Assembly (NCBI RefSeq): GCF_003852705.1
Contig: NZ_REFA01000003.1
Coordinates: 62,001 to 126,000 of the forward strand
Source of the DNA: Amniculibacterium aquaticum
GTDB taxonomy: Bacteria > Bacteroidota > Bacteroidia > Flavobacteriales > Weeksellaceae
Length of the DNA: 64,000 nucleotides
Direction: 5' to 3'
Under the pieces are notes generated by a model, which saw nothing but the letters and a program-made list of their open reading frames with translations, ran no database searches and had not been told where the DNA came from. The position numbers were made by a program, and so were the translations under genes. The stretch's first letter is position 1. Every line of letters starts with the position of its first letter. This document shows positions 1-8,887 of the stretch, one piece after another.

Positions 1-2
1 AT

Positions 3-944
3 AACGACTTTGTACAAACCGTTTTTGAAAGTAGAGCGTACGCTAAAAAAGACAAAACCCGCATCATGTCTGCCTTGGTCAATTATACCAAATACGGTAA
101 AAATTCCAGACTGCGAGAAGTCATCAGTCATGAAGATTTGCAAAATATTGATGTTGAAAAACTGATCGAAAAAATGAGAACGATTTTCCAACATCCCTAC
201 GAAATTTTCTATTACGGCACCGAACCGGAAATCATGAAAAAACATGTTACCAACTACATTAAAAAAGAAAAATTCGGGATTCCAACGGCTAAAAAATTCC
301 CTGAACCCAAGACAGAAGATAAGGTATTTTTTGTAAATTATGACATGGTGCAAATGGAAATGTCCAGGGTGGCAAAGGCAAAAACGGTAAATCCTGAAAA
401 TTTCGGAAAAATAAATGTGTACAACGAATATTTTGGACGCGGACTGTCTTCCATTGTTTTTCAAGAAATGAGGGAGAGTAAGAGTTTGGCCTACTCGACC
501 TATGTATCCTACATGGCTGCTATGGAAAAAGAAAACTCCGATTACATCAGCACTTACATCGGAACGCAACCCGACAAATTGCACATTGCTGTACAAACTT
601 TGAACGAATTGATGGCTGAGCTTCCGCAAATCCCAATCCAGTTTGAAAATGCCAAAAACTCAGTTCTCAGACAGATCGAGTCCGGCAGAATTGTACGCAC
701 ACAAGTGTTTCTAAACTTCAGGAGTCTAAACAAACTCGGCATTTATCACGATTTTAGAGAAAACATGTACCGCGAAGTGGAGCAATTGGATTTGGAGCAA
801 TTGACAACATTTTACCAAGACGAAATTCAACATTTGACTTACAACACGGCCATTATAGGGAAAAGGGAAAACCTGGATCCCGATATCATCAAACCTTTGG
901 GCGAACTGACCGAACTGAGTTTGGAGGAGATTTTTGGATACTAA
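3..944 (+). CDS. M16 family zinc metallopeptidase, C-terminal part
   Basis: The frame is open to the left edge, so the gene is cut by the window; the first ATG at 66 is internal. The segment MRESKSLAYSTYVSYMA matches the conserved R-x-x-x-x-LAYS region of the C-terminal domain of pitrilysin/insulinase-type (M16) peptidases. The catalytic HxxEH motif is not in this part and would lie upstream, if present. The family degrades peptides, usually as a clamshell of paired domains. A three-armed hairpin region follows the stop codon. The family call is firm; substrate and active-site integrity cannot be judged from this fragment. Confidence 0.85.
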   Translation, partial: NDFVQTVFESRAYAKKDKTRIMSALVNYTKYGKNSRLREVISHEDLQNIDVEKLIEKMRTIFQHPYEIFYYGTEPEIMKKHVTNYIKKEKFGIPTAKKFPEPKTEDKVFFVNYDMVQMEMSRVAKAKTVNPENFGKINVYNEYFGRGLSSIVFQEMRESKSLAYSTYVSYMAAMEKENSDYISTYIGTQPDKLHIAVQTLNELMAELPQIPIQFENAKNSVLRQIESGRIVRTQVFLNFRSLNKLGIYHDFRENMYREVEQLDLEQLTTFYQDEIQHLTYNTAIIGKRENLDPDIIKPLGELTELSLEEIFGY

Positions 945-954
945 GAACTATGGG

Positions 955-1052
955 AAAATACTGCTCATTTACACCAATTCGAAATTTGAGAATTATTCTT
1001 AGGAATTCAAATTAAATATCGAGCAGTATTTCTTAAATCAAGAAATACTGCT
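955..1052. terminator. Three-armed bidirectional terminator-like region
   Basis: Between the convergent peptidase and GLPGLI genes, 1022-1034 and 1040-1052 form a perfect 13-bp stem with a 5-nt loop. A third arm at 955-966 is also complementary to 1021-1031, so two mutually exclusive stems are possible. A weaker inverted repeat lies at 982-1012. No long T-run follows, so function as an intrinsic terminator is inferred from position. Confidence 0.5.
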
Positions 1053-1064
1053 TATTTATAGAAT

Positions 1065-1850
1065 CTACAATTCAAGTTCTAAAGGATTATACTTTTTAGA
1101 TTTTTCCAAGATTTTTTGCTTTAATAATTTTAGAGTCTCAGGATCTTCTATATAATCGTTGTATTTATCTTGATTTGCCATATCATTTCTTTTGTAATCA
1201 AATATTTTTGATTTGGATACAAATTTAGCATTCGCATTTATATTGGCAGATTTACATAAATACTTTCTCTTTTTAAAACTGTACATCTCAAATCGATAAT
1301 CGCCTTTATCATCGTACACTTCCAAAATAAGCCCAGGAAGTTTATTAAATTTATACGGACCAAATGGCAAAGGGATTGCAGCTGTAAAATAAGCAATCCA
1401 TACTCTACCGTATTTTTTTATAGTTGCTTTCTGACAAGTGTACTTGTCAATCTTTTTGAACTCATTATGAAGTTTCCAATTAAAATCATTCTGTTCCTCA
1501 TATTTAAAATTTTTATCAGAAATTGGAATCGTAACATAAATTTTACCACTTGTAATCCCAATATTTTCGGGGAATGATGTATCGTATTTCATGTGTAAAC
1601 TTATATCGCTAACATCCGTGATTTTCTTTTCAAATTTCAACGAATCACCAATATATTTATTCATGCTCTTAAAATAGGATTCTCTCTCGTTCATTAAAAG
1701 TGCAAAAGCCTCTTCCTGTTGGAAGTCAGTGTTTTTTAAATCTTTATATACTAGTCTATAATCGGCTTCATATACCACTTTAAAGCTCTTTTGAGCATAA
1801 ACCATCGAAGCAAAAGAAAAAAGGGTAAAAAAAAGTAATTTCATATCCAA
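1065..1850 (-). CDS. GLPGLI family protein
   Basis: A 261-residue protein of the Bacteroidota GLPGLI family, of unknown molecular function. The defining motif appears as KLPGLILEVYDDKGDY near residues 167-182. The N-terminus (MDMKLLFFTLFSFASMVYAQ) is a typical Sec signal peptide with cleavage after Ala-Gln, so the protein is exported to the periplasm or outer membrane. Length fits the family. The gene stands alone, convergent with the M16 peptidase and separated by 94 bases from the glycan cluster gene at 1945. Members are often paralogous within a genome; no partner is visible here. Confidence 0.85.
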   Translation of the reverse strand: MDMKLLFFTLFSFASMVYAQKSFKVVYEADYRLVYKDLKNTDFQQEEAFALLMNERESYFKSMNKYIGDSLKFEKKITDVSDISLHMKYDTSFPENIGITSGKIYVTIPISDKNFKYEEQNDFNWKLHNEFKKIDKYTCQKATIKKYGRVWIAYFTAAIPLPFGPYKFNKLPGLILEVYDDKGDYRFEMYSFKKRKYLCKSANINANAKFVSKSKIFDYKRNDMANQDKYNDYIEDPETLKLLKQKILEKSKKYNPLELEL

Positions 1851-1944
1851 AACGATATTCTTTATTTAAAATACACAGCAAAAAAAATAAAACACAAGAA
1901 AAAAAAAACAACTCAACCAAAAATAATCAAAACAGCTGATGAGT

Positions 1945-3021
1945 CTATGTAAAAACCCAATCTCCGTCTCCATCTTGGAAATGGAGATTTTCTTTTATAG
2001 AAATAGCATTTACAAAGTTTTCATGAAAAAAATATCGCCTTTCAAAATCTTTTGAAAACAGCTTTGGGAAACGATTTTCAGAAATACAACGGTTGAGTTC
2101 GTCATGGTAACAAGTCAAAAATTTCACCTTATGCTCTTGAATAAAACCGTTGAGGAAATGTGTGAAATCTTTCAAATTTTGCTTCGTAAAAAGATACGGT
2201 ATTTTCAGATGTCCATCTCTTAAAGACAGCATAGCACAAGCCTTTAATTGACGATCGGCAGAGAAAATTTTAACCCAAAAAAAGTCCATACTTTTGGCAA
2301 AAGACGAAAAATTATAAGCCTTTATAGGCTGATTACCTTCCACAACCCAAGGATTTTTCATGATCCAATTCAAATCATCTGCATTTCTTATGGATGGAAA
2401 ATTTTGTAAAAACAATACACTTTCAGCATCCACTTCTTTTTGCATTTCAATGAGATGTAAACCTGGATTTTCTTTCTTTTTAAGAAGAGCATAACACCCA
2501 TCCAAAACGGAATTTGCTTGGGTTAAAAACGGTTTGATCTTATGAAAAAATGAAAATTTTTGAGGTAAAATTTCATCGATACCGAATGAAAAATAGTACC
2601 GTTTTCCCAATTTGGACTTTCCGTATTGCAGTGCTTTGGTTTTGCTAAAAAGTCTCTCGGCTTCAGGTGTAAATTCTGTTAAAACCACCTTCCCATCGTA
2701 CAAGTTAAAAGCAAGATCCATCATTTTTTGTGCAATTTTCTGACCTCTAAACTGCGGATTGACATATATCGTACTGAACCAGCCCATCTTCTGTGGGGTG
2801 CCTTCAACAAAAATTTCATCCGGTAGAATCCCCAAATATCCTGCAAGTTGATGATCGGCAAAAGCCAAAATCAACAAAACATCGTCCTCCGTGGCTTTGG
2901 GATTTCGGCATTGAGATTGAGCTCTAAAATCGGTGATGGGTAAAAACGGAAAAAGTCTGAATCTATCGGAGTTCAGCAAATGCACCAATTCGGATTTACA
3001 AAAAGTTTCTAATCGAATCAT
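1945..3021 (-). CDS. GNAT-family N-acetyltransferase
   Basis: A 358-residue protein. The N-terminal half contains a GNAT fold signature: the segment YVNPQFRGQKIAQKMMDLA carries the R/Q-x-x-G-x-G/A acetyl-CoA pyrophosphate loop. The C-terminal half (about 190-358) shows no family I recognise; a second degenerate GNAT-like domain is possible. The start overlaps the stop of the polysaccharide deacetylase upstream (3018-3021, ATGA overlap), so the two are translationally coupled. With its neighbours this suggests acylation of a surface sugar or amino-sugar, but the substrate is an inference. Confidence 0.75.
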   Translation of the reverse strand: MIRLETFCKSELVHLLNSDRFRLFPFLPITDFRAQSQCRNPKATEDDVLLILAFADHQLAGYLGILPDEIFVEGTPQKMGWFSTIYVNPQFRGQKIAQKMMDLAFNLYDGKVVLTEFTPEAERLFSKTKALQYGKSKLGKRYYFSFGIDEILPQKFSFFHKIKPFLTQANSVLDGCYALLKKKENPGLHLIEMQKEVDAESVLFLQNFPSIRNADDLNWIMKNPWVVEGNQPIKAYNFSSFAKSMDFFWVKIFSADRQLKACAMLSLRDGHLKIPYLFTKQNLKDFTHFLNGFIQEHKVKFLTCYHDELNRCISENRFPKLFSKDFERRYFFHENFVNAISIKENLHFQDGDGDWVFT

Positions 3022-4022
3022 CTTCTAAATATCGTATTTTTCCCAAAAAGTTTTTTCACTCGAAAATAGGCAATTTCTTCTTTTAAAATTTCCTCTGCAC
3101 CCTTTCCATTTTCCATCGGTATTCGATGAAAATTTCTCTCGATGCTGTCCAATTTTATCCCTGCCGCTCCGAAGGTACAAAACAGATCGGGCTCACGAGA
3201 AAAAAGCGCATCAAAAAAAACTTTTTCTACACCAAAATCGGTGAATGGAAAGGCAAAGGACTCCGTGTGAAGTCCTTCTGTTTTCAAGTATTCAAAACAG
3301 TTTTGACTTTGCCAAAGTTGCTCTTCCAAATTCAGTTCGCCATACAAAGGATGATCCCAACTGTGTGCACCAAATTGAAAACCCAACTTGGACAAATCCT
3401 GAATTTCTGCAAACGACAAATACGGTTTTTCTTGCTTCAAAAATTCAGAAAAATTAACATTTACCAAAGGAGCCAAACCGTCTAAAACCGACTGATTAGC
3501 GTAAGAAATGGACAAAATTTTGGCTGCTATTTTCTTAGGATTTTCTTGTTTAAAGCCCAATAAATTGAAAATTTCTGGGTGGATCGTTTTGGATTTCAAA
3601 AGAACATCCACCAGCAAAGAGGCTTTGCAACGAAAAGACAAGTCGTGGTTATCAACAAATTGAGGATTGATGTAATTGATGGCAAAAATTCCCTTTTCGT
3701 ACAAAATGGGGGCGACAACCTCTTTGAAATCCCTCAATCCATCGTCAAAAGTCAAAAGGGCTACTTTCTTTTTCGCTTTGAATTTTCCCTGAACAAAATC
3801 TTTGAACTCGTCCCAAGTCACCCACTGGAAATTTTTAGAAAGCACATCCAAATCTGCTAAAAATTGCTTTTTGTTTTTGTAACGAATGATGTGCTTCAGA
3901 TGCGGCAAATCCCTATCCGAAACCGTATGGTACACCGGCAGACAATAATCCAAAGGATAATCCTTTGAAATCGTAATGTATTTGATGGGCAAAATGGAGA
4001 TGACTTTTTCTTTGAAAGGCAT
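3018..4022 (-). CDS. Polysaccharide deacetylase family protein
   Basis: A 334-residue NodB-homology (carbohydrate esterase 4) protein. The catalytic TFDDG motif is at residues 91-95, with His220 and His224 in HSWDH as the likely metal ligands. No signal peptide is obvious, so it may act in the cytoplasm or at the inner membrane on a glycan precursor. It is the upstream partner of the GNAT gene (4-bp overlap) and follows the glycosyltransferase-like gene at 4059 by 36 bases, in the same orientation. The family removes N- or O-acetyl groups from sugars; the specific substrate is not visible. Confidence 0.82.
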   Translation of the reverse strand: MPFKEKVISILPIKYITISKDYPLDYCLPVYHTVSDRDLPHLKHIIRYKNKKQFLADLDVLSKNFQWVTWDEFKDFVQGKFKAKKKVALLTFDDGLRDFKEVVAPILYEKGIFAINYINPQFVDNHDLSFRCKASLLVDVLLKSKTIHPEIFNLLGFKQENPKKIAAKILSISYANQSVLDGLAPLVNVNFSEFLKQEKPYLSFAEIQDLSKLGFQFGAHSWDHPLYGELNLEEQLWQSQNCFEYLKTEGLHTESFAFPFTDFGVEKVFFDALFSREPDLFCTFGAAGIKLDSIERNFHRIPMENGKGAEEILKEEIAYFRVKKLFGKNTIFRR

Positions 4023-4058
4023 GATGAAAATTATGAAGACAAGTTAAGAAAAAAGAAA

Positions 4059-5117
4059 TTACAACGACAACAAAACTTTTTCCAATTGTCCTGCAATGGT
4101 CCTGCGGTTGAAATTTAAGCTAAAATCTTCTGAAAAATTTGTCAAATCGATAATTTGCTTCTCAACATCTTCCCTTTCTGTAAAGATAAAAGAATAAGCA
4201 TTCTTGTACGAAGCCGGAAAAATAGCCGGAACGCCAAACTTTATGGCATCGCCCACATTTCCAGAAATTTTACTGCTTCCGTAGGTTTCTTTTTGACTAA
4301 AAAAATCGACATGGAGTTGGAGTGGGCACCACAAAACCGAGGCGTTGGACATCTCTTCTCGAAAATCGACATCGGGCACTTTGGTTTCGAAAAATTTTAT
4401 AGAAATTTCTTCTGGCAATTCTTGGTTTAATTTCTTTAAAGCGTTCAATTCTTCGTCCATTGCCTTTCCGAGAAACACAATTTCCATAGGGGTTTTAAAG
4501 GTTTTAACCGATGAAAAAACACGATGATAATCTCTCCTTTGTTGCGAAACCGTCCCCGGAACAACCACTTTCAACTTCGAAGGTTTTTCCTTAAAAAACT
4601 CATTAAAAAAGAGAGAAATGCTTTCTTTTTTTGCATTCAGTTCAGTTGAAATAAGATCAATACCACCGTCCAAAACCAAAAGTCTTTTTGCATTTTGATA
4701 AATTTTTGTTGATGATAAAAGCCCTTCTTTCAAAAGCAATTTCAATCGATAGACCTGTTCTTTTTTCCAACAATTTATAAAAAGCTGAACTCTTGAAAGA
4801 TTAATAAAACACGCATTATGAACCAAAACAGAAGTCGAAAACAGCTTGGTAATCTCAAGGAAAGTAGAGAAATACCGATGAACCGTCCCAACAATAACCT
4901 CATCGTATTTTTTCCGATTGAGCATGCCTAAAATGGTTTCGGAATTGCAAAGTATTGCCTTGTGTTTTAACTTTTCCGGCAACAAACGGACGATCTTTTC
5001 CGAAAGATAAAAATCCATCTCCACGGCGTGAAATTCCTGAGCCAATTCCATGAAATTAGTGGCAATTTCGGCATGGGTATCCAGTTCTATGTAGGCAATT
5101 TTTCTCAAAAAAAACAA
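4059..5117 (-). CDS. Putative glycosyltransferase (GT-B-like), weakly recognised
   Basis: A 352-residue soluble protein that I do not recognise with certainty. The C-terminal part contains KISGNVGDAIKFGVPAIFP, which resembles the nucleotide-sugar binding region of GT-B glycosyltransferases, where a G-x-x-x-D/E-A-x-x-x-G-x-P pattern follows the second Rossmann domain. The central KLKVVVPGTVS looks like the start of that second domain. It lies in a run of minus-strand sugar-modifying genes (deacetylase, GNAT, GT2 transferase, methyltransferase). The glycosyltransferase call rests on motif shape and neighbourhood; an unrelated glycan-associated protein is possible. Confidence 0.45.
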   Translation of the reverse strand: MFFLRKIAYIELDTHAEIATNFMELAQEFHAVEMDFYLSEKIVRLLPEKLKHKAILCNSETILGMLNRKKYDEVIVGTVHRYFSTFLEITKLFSTSVLVHNACFINLSRVQLFINCWKKEQVYRLKLLLKEGLLSSTKIYQNAKRLLVLDGGIDLISTELNAKKESISLFFNEFFKEKPSKLKVVVPGTVSQQRRDYHRVFSSVKTFKTPMEIVFLGKAMDEELNALKKLNQELPEEISIKFFETKVPDVDFREEMSNASVLWCPLQLHVDFFSQKETYGSSKISGNVGDAIKFGVPAIFPASYKNAYSFIFTEREDVEKQIIDLTNFSEDFSLNFNRRTIAGQLEKVLLSL

Positions 5118-5132
5118 TTTTCACAAAGCTAT

Positions 5133-5157
5133 AAAAAGCTCCACTTCCGTGGAGCTT
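5133..5157 (-). terminator. Intrinsic terminator of the lipoprotein gene
   Basis: A perfect 9-bp stem (AAGCTCCAC with GTGGAGCTT) closes a TTCC loop. On the minus strand it is followed by TTTTTATA. It lies between the lipoprotein gene at 5180 and the gene at 4059, so these are probably separate transcripts. Confidence 0.8.
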
Positions 5158-5179
5158 AATTTATTATTTTCTTAAAATT

Positions 5180-5638
5180 TTATTGAAAATACTCGTGGTA
5201 GGTTTTATAAGAATCGGCCAGTTTTGATACCAATTCTTTAGCTTCAGCATCATCGGAAGCACCTAATTTCTCTACCAATTCCAAATGCGGTGCCAGCCAT
5301 TTATGCAATTCATCGTGGCTTTTTCCATCCATGGTGCAGCTGTTGATCAACTCATCATTTTTTATGGTAATTTCTTTTGCCAACATCTTGTAATCGTTTT
5401 TATTTTGCGAAACAAAGTCATTTACAATGGTTTCGCTTTCCAAAATAAAAGGTTTCATTTCTTCATTCACCTTCCATTTCTCACCGTTATTCAGTTCTAT
5501 GCCAGCTTCCTTTTCATCGGTTGCATGATTGTCATGCGTTTCGTGCGTTTCGTGTCCTGCATGATTTTCGGTTTTATTACAGCTAAAAACGATCAGTCCC
5601 ATTACCAAACCTGCTGCTATTAATTTTGCTTTTTTCAT
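5180..5638 (-). CDS. Histidine-rich lipoprotein of unknown function
   Basis: A 152-residue exported lipoprotein: positively charged MKKAK, a hydrophobic stretch, and a lipobox ending VFSC with the acylated Cys at residue 20. Immediately after it comes an unusually His-rich segment (HAGHETHETHDNHATDEK), a plausible divalent-metal ligand cluster. The remaining about 100 residues are predicted helical and include HDELHKWLAPHLELVEKL. No named family is recognised. It has its own terminator downstream and 26 bases separate it from the GT2 gene upstream. Metal binding is inferred from composition only. Confidence 0.7.
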   Translation of the reverse strand: MKKAKLIAAGLVMGLIVFSCNKTENHAGHETHETHDNHATDEKEAGIELNNGEKWKVNEEMKPFILESETIVNDFVSQNKNDYKMLAKEITIKNDELINSCTMDGKSHDELHKWLAPHLELVEKLGASDDAEAKELVSKLADSYKTYHEYFQ

Positions 5639-5664
5639 TGTAAATACTATTTATTTTGATTGAT

Positions 5665-6561
5665 TTAAAATTTATTCCACATTTTTTTCCATCTCAAATT
5701 TCGGATAAAGTCCATTTCTTCCGAGCTTAAAACTCGATTGTGCTTTTGCTTTAAAAAGCTATTCATGGTGATCATCAACTCCGAAAAAGAACGGTTTTTC
5801 CAAGATGATTTTGCCGAAGAAATAAAAGCCAAAGGGAAATTCAACCCCAAATTATAAAAGTACTCACCCAATTTTTCAGCCTTTTGATTTTTGTATTTGA
5901 AGGCGGTAGGTCTCAGGTGTTTCACCCAAATATTTTTATCGGTTTGGGTAGTAAACCCCTGCATTTCGGCCAACATAACATCCAGATTATCCCAACCCAA
6001 AACCGGTCGCAAACCGTTCATTTTCAACAAACATTCTTTTCGATACGCTTTTATTGGACCACGAACATGATCGGGAGACGAAAGATTTTCAAACACCCAA
6101 CCGTCTGAGCTTTCAAAATTCAAAATTTCAGTGTTGATTTTACGAACATTTTGTTTTTCTTTCAGAATTTTCACAATTCCCGATGCCATTCCCAATCGAG
6201 GATTTTCTGTAAACATACGATGAATGGTCGATAAATATTGGGATGGAAAAATTATATCGGCATCGAACTTACAGATGATGTCGTAAACCGAAAGGTCAGC
6301 AGACTCCAGTCCTGCATTGAACGATCTCACGACTTTTGCTCCGGGTTGATGCTCAGAAGCTGCCAAATTCAGAGTTTTAATTCTCGCTTTTATGGGCGAT
6401 TGCTGAATAAAATTTTGAATGATCGCCTCGGTATCGTCCGTTGATCCATCGTTGACCACCACCAAATCAAAATTTTGAAAATCTTGAAGCTCCAAAGATT
6501 TCAGACAGAAAAAAATATTTTCTTCTTCGTTATGTGCAGGTATGATGATGAGAAATTTCAC
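5665..6561 (-). CDS. Glycosyltransferase family 2
   Basis: A 298-residue GT-A fold transferase. The N-terminus begins with the canonical LIIIPAHNEEENI strand-turn, followed by DGSTDD at residues 38-43 (nucleotide-sugar binding) and a DAD metal-binding triad at residues 100-102 in CKFDADIIFP. It has no membrane segments, so it is likely a cytoplasmic transferase adding a sugar to a lipid-linked or nucleotide-linked acceptor. It sits 20 bases downstream of the methyltransferase gene in the same direction, suggesting co-transcription. Donor and acceptor are unknown. Confidence 0.88.
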   Translation of the reverse strand: MKFLIIIPAHNEEENIFFCLKSLELQDFQNFDLVVVNDGSTDDTEAIIQNFIQQSPIKARIKTLNLAASEHQPGAKVVRSFNAGLESADLSVYDIICKFDADIIFPSQYLSTIHRMFTENPRLGMASGIVKILKEKQNVRKINTEILNFESSDGWVFENLSSPDHVRGPIKAYRKECLLKMNGLRPVLGWDNLDVMLAEMQGFTTQTDKNIWVKHLRPTAFKYKNQKAEKLGEYFYNLGLNFPLAFISSAKSSWKNRSFSELMITMNSFLKQKHNRVLSSEEMDFIRNLRWKKMWNKF

Positions 6562-6581
6562 AAATTCAATGGATTAAAACC

Positions 6582-7382
6582 TTACAAATTACTGATTTTC
6601 AAGTCTATTTTAAACAAAACCTCAGGCGTTTTTGGACTTTCAAACTGCTGGGTCAACTGCTGTTTTCCGTTCAACATAACGGCGCACATCGTATTGGCAA
6701 CATGATGCAGTTTGTGATGAAATTCTTTGGGAGTCCCATCCATAATCCCACGGAAAACTTCGTATCTAATTTTTTCCGGATTGTAGGCATAATCGTGCCA
6801 AACCACCACAGAGTTTTCATGGATCAAATGTTGAAAAACCTTTTGGGTATCGTGTTTTACCATCTCATAACTGTGGTCGCCATCGATAAAAATAAGATCG
6901 TATTTTTTTTGAAGTTTCTGGAAATCAAAGGTTAAAGTATTGCCTTTCAAATGAAGAATTTTTGGATTTTTTTTGGATAAAAAACCGTGGAGTTCTATGT
7001 ATTTTTCAGGAAGATTCATGGCCTTCATTTCTTCATCTCCAAGGTTTAGCGTGGTGCAATCTTCAATATTTTTAGCAACATTCCAAATGCTTTCTCCGCG
7101 CCAAGTACCAATTTCGAAATAGCTTTTCTTTCCTTTTGCCAAGGTTTTCAACAAAGCCAAATCCGTTGGTAGAGAGCTTCCATCCAAGAGGAAACTCTCT
7201 ACCGAAGATTCAAAATTATCATCCAAATCCTGAAGTTTTATCTGTGGCAATGCCAAAATATCCGGATATGCTTCCTTAAATTTATTTTGTTGAACTCCTT
7301 GTTCATTCAACACCAAATTTAGTAAATACGGTTTCGATGAAATGGCTTTTACCGCTTCAAAAAACTTTTGAAGTTTCTTCAT
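6582..7382 (-). CDS. Class I SAM-dependent methyltransferase
   Basis: A 266-residue protein of the Methyltransf_24 type common in sugar-biosynthesis clusters. Motif I is YFEIGTWRGESIWNVA (SAM-binding glycine loop) and the downstream acidic motif is LIFIDGDHSYEMVKHD, typical of this subgroup, in which the Asp-His segment follows the fourth strand. It lies 3 bases after the aspartase stop codon and 20 bases before the GT2 gene, all minus strand. A sugar O-methyltransferase role fits the neighbours but is not shown by the sequence itself. Confidence 0.82.
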   Translation of the reverse strand: MKKLQKFFEAVKAISSKPYLLNLVLNEQGVQQNKFKEAYPDILALPQIKLQDLDDNFESSVESFLLDGSSLPTDLALLKTLAKGKKSYFEIGTWRGESIWNVAKNIEDCTTLNLGDEEMKAMNLPEKYIELHGFLSKKNPKILHLKGNTLTFDFQKLQKKYDLIFIDGDHSYEMVKHDTQKVFQHLIHENSVVVWHDYAYNPEKIRYEVFRGIMDGTPKEFHHKLHHVANTMCAVMLNGKQQLTQQFESPKTPEVLFKIDLKISNL

Positions 7383-7385
7383 CGA

Positions 7386-8786
7386 TTAAAAATTATGTGG
7401 GGTAAGCATATGGGCAGGATCCAAGATTTCGTCTAATTTTTGTTGAGTAAGCAACTCGTGCTCCAAGACCAAATCGTAAACGCTTTTCCCGGTTTCCAAT
7501 GCTTCTTTTGCAATTTTTGTTGAGTTTTTGTACCCGATGTACGGATTCAGGGCTGTTACAATCCCGATGCTGTGTTTCACCATATTCAGGCAAGCCTCTT
7601 TGTTGGCTGTAATTCCCACCACACATTTGTCTCTAAGGGTGTCGATGGCATTGCACAAGAAGTGAATATTTTCCATGATGGCGTGGCACAAAACCGGTTC
7701 CATCACATTGAGTTGCAACTGACCCGCTTCGGCAGCAAAAGTTACCGTAAGATCGTTGCCAATCACTTTAAAACAGACTTGGTTCACCACTTCTGGAATT
7801 ACGGGATTCACTTTTCCGGGCATGATGGAGCTTCCAGGTTGCATCGGTGGCAGGTTGATTTCTGCCAAACCGGCTCTAGGTCCGGAAGTCAGCAAACGAA
7901 GATCGTTGCAGATTTTGGATAATTTCACCGCCAATCTCTTCATGGCTGATGAATAGATCACATACGAACCGGTATCCGGAGTGGCTTCAACCAAATTGGC
8001 AGCCGAAACGATGGGATAACCCGATATTTGAGCTAGATTTTCTGCACAAAGTTTGGCATAGCCCAAAGGTGCGTTCAGTCCTGTACCAATCGCTGTTGCC
8101 CCCATATTCACTTCTACAAACAGCTTGGCATTGTTGTTCAGTTTTTCAATATCTTCTTCTAAGTTGGCGGCGAAAGCTTCAAACTCTTGTCCCAAAGTCA
8201 TAGGAACGGCATCTTGAAGTTGGGTTCTTCCCATTTTAATGACCTCTTGGAACTCAACTCCTTTTTTCCTGAAAGCATCGACAATACTGATGACTTTTTC
8301 TACCAATCTCTCGTTCATTTGCAACAAAGCCAACTTAATCGCTGTTGGATAGGCATCGTTGGTGGATTGTGACAGGTTGATGTGATCGTTTGGCGAACAG
8401 AATTGATAATCTCCTTTTTCTTTTCCTAATTTTTCCAAAACACGGTTAGCTATTACCTCATTGGCATTCATATTCACCGAAGTTCCGGCTCCACCCTGTA
8501 TCATATCTATTGGGAATTGATCGTGAAATTGACCTTCCAATAATTCATCACAAGCTTCAGCTATTTTCACATTAAGAGCTTCAGGCAACAATCCCAACTC
8601 GTAATTGGTTTTGGCTGCTGCTTTTTTCACAAAAGCCAATCCTTTGATAAACTCGGGGTAGGACGACAGCAATTGCCCAGAGATTTTGAAATTATTGATG
8701 GCTCTTTGGGTTTGAACCCCATAATATGCGTTAATAGGAACTTGCAATTCTCCCAAAAGATCACTTTCTTTTCTAAAATTTTCCAT
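7386..8786 (-). CDS. aspA: Aspartate ammonia-lyase
   Basis: Catalyses reversible deamination of L-aspartate to fumarate and ammonia in the cytoplasm. It carries the fumarase/aspartase signature GSSIMPGKVNP at residues 318-328 of the chosen product, plus the GRTQLQDAVPMTLGQE substrate-binding region and NLSQSTNDAYPTA. I start it at Met at 8786 (467 residues, the usual length) because an upstream in-frame extension to 8849 would run into the amidase gene terminator at 8843-8864. The methyltransferase gene follows after 3 bases, so the two may be co-transcribed. Fumarase is less likely given the length and motif spacing. Confidence 0.92.
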   Translation of the reverse strand: MENFRKESDLLGELQVPINAYYGVQTQRAINNFKISGQLLSSYPEFIKGLAFVKKAAAKTNYELGLLPEALNVKIAEACDELLEGQFHDQFPIDMIQGGAGTSVNMNANEVIANRVLEKLGKEKGDYQFCSPNDHINLSQSTNDAYPTAIKLALLQMNERLVEKVISIVDAFRKKGVEFQEVIKMGRTQLQDAVPMTLGQEFEAFAANLEEDIEKLNNNAKLFVEVNMGATAIGTGLNAPLGYAKLCAENLAQISGYPIVSAANLVEATPDTGSYVIYSSAMKRLAVKLSKICNDLRLLTSGPRAGLAEINLPPMQPGSSIMPGKVNPVIPEVVNQVCFKVIGNDLTVTFAAEAGQLQLNVMEPVLCHAIMENIHFLCNAIDTLRDKCVVGITANKEACLNMVKHSIGIVTALNPYIGYKNSTKIAKEALETGKSVYDLVLEHELLTQQKLDEILDPAHMLTPHNF

Positions 8787-8842
8787 AAGAATAGTATTTT
8801 TTTTAAAATCGTTCATCATAAAAAGATGAACAGTAAAATAAA

Positions 8843-8864
8843 GACACACCTTGCGAGATGTGTC
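8843..8864 (-). terminator. Intrinsic terminator of the amidase gene
   Basis: A 9-bp stem with one G-U pair (GACACATCT with AGGTGTGTC on the minus strand) encloses a 4-nt loop and is followed by TTTATTTT. It separates the amidase gene from aspA. Confidence 0.75.
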
Positions 8865-8887
8865 CTACAAAGATATTTAAAATATGA

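Noticed and set aside
1945-7382. A complete capsule or O-antigen locus
   Set aside because: No flippase, polymerase or export genes are present; only modifying and transferase-type genes are seen.
7386-8849. Longer aspA start at 8849
   Set aside because: The extra codons include the terminator of the amidase gene and are not part of the aspartase family.
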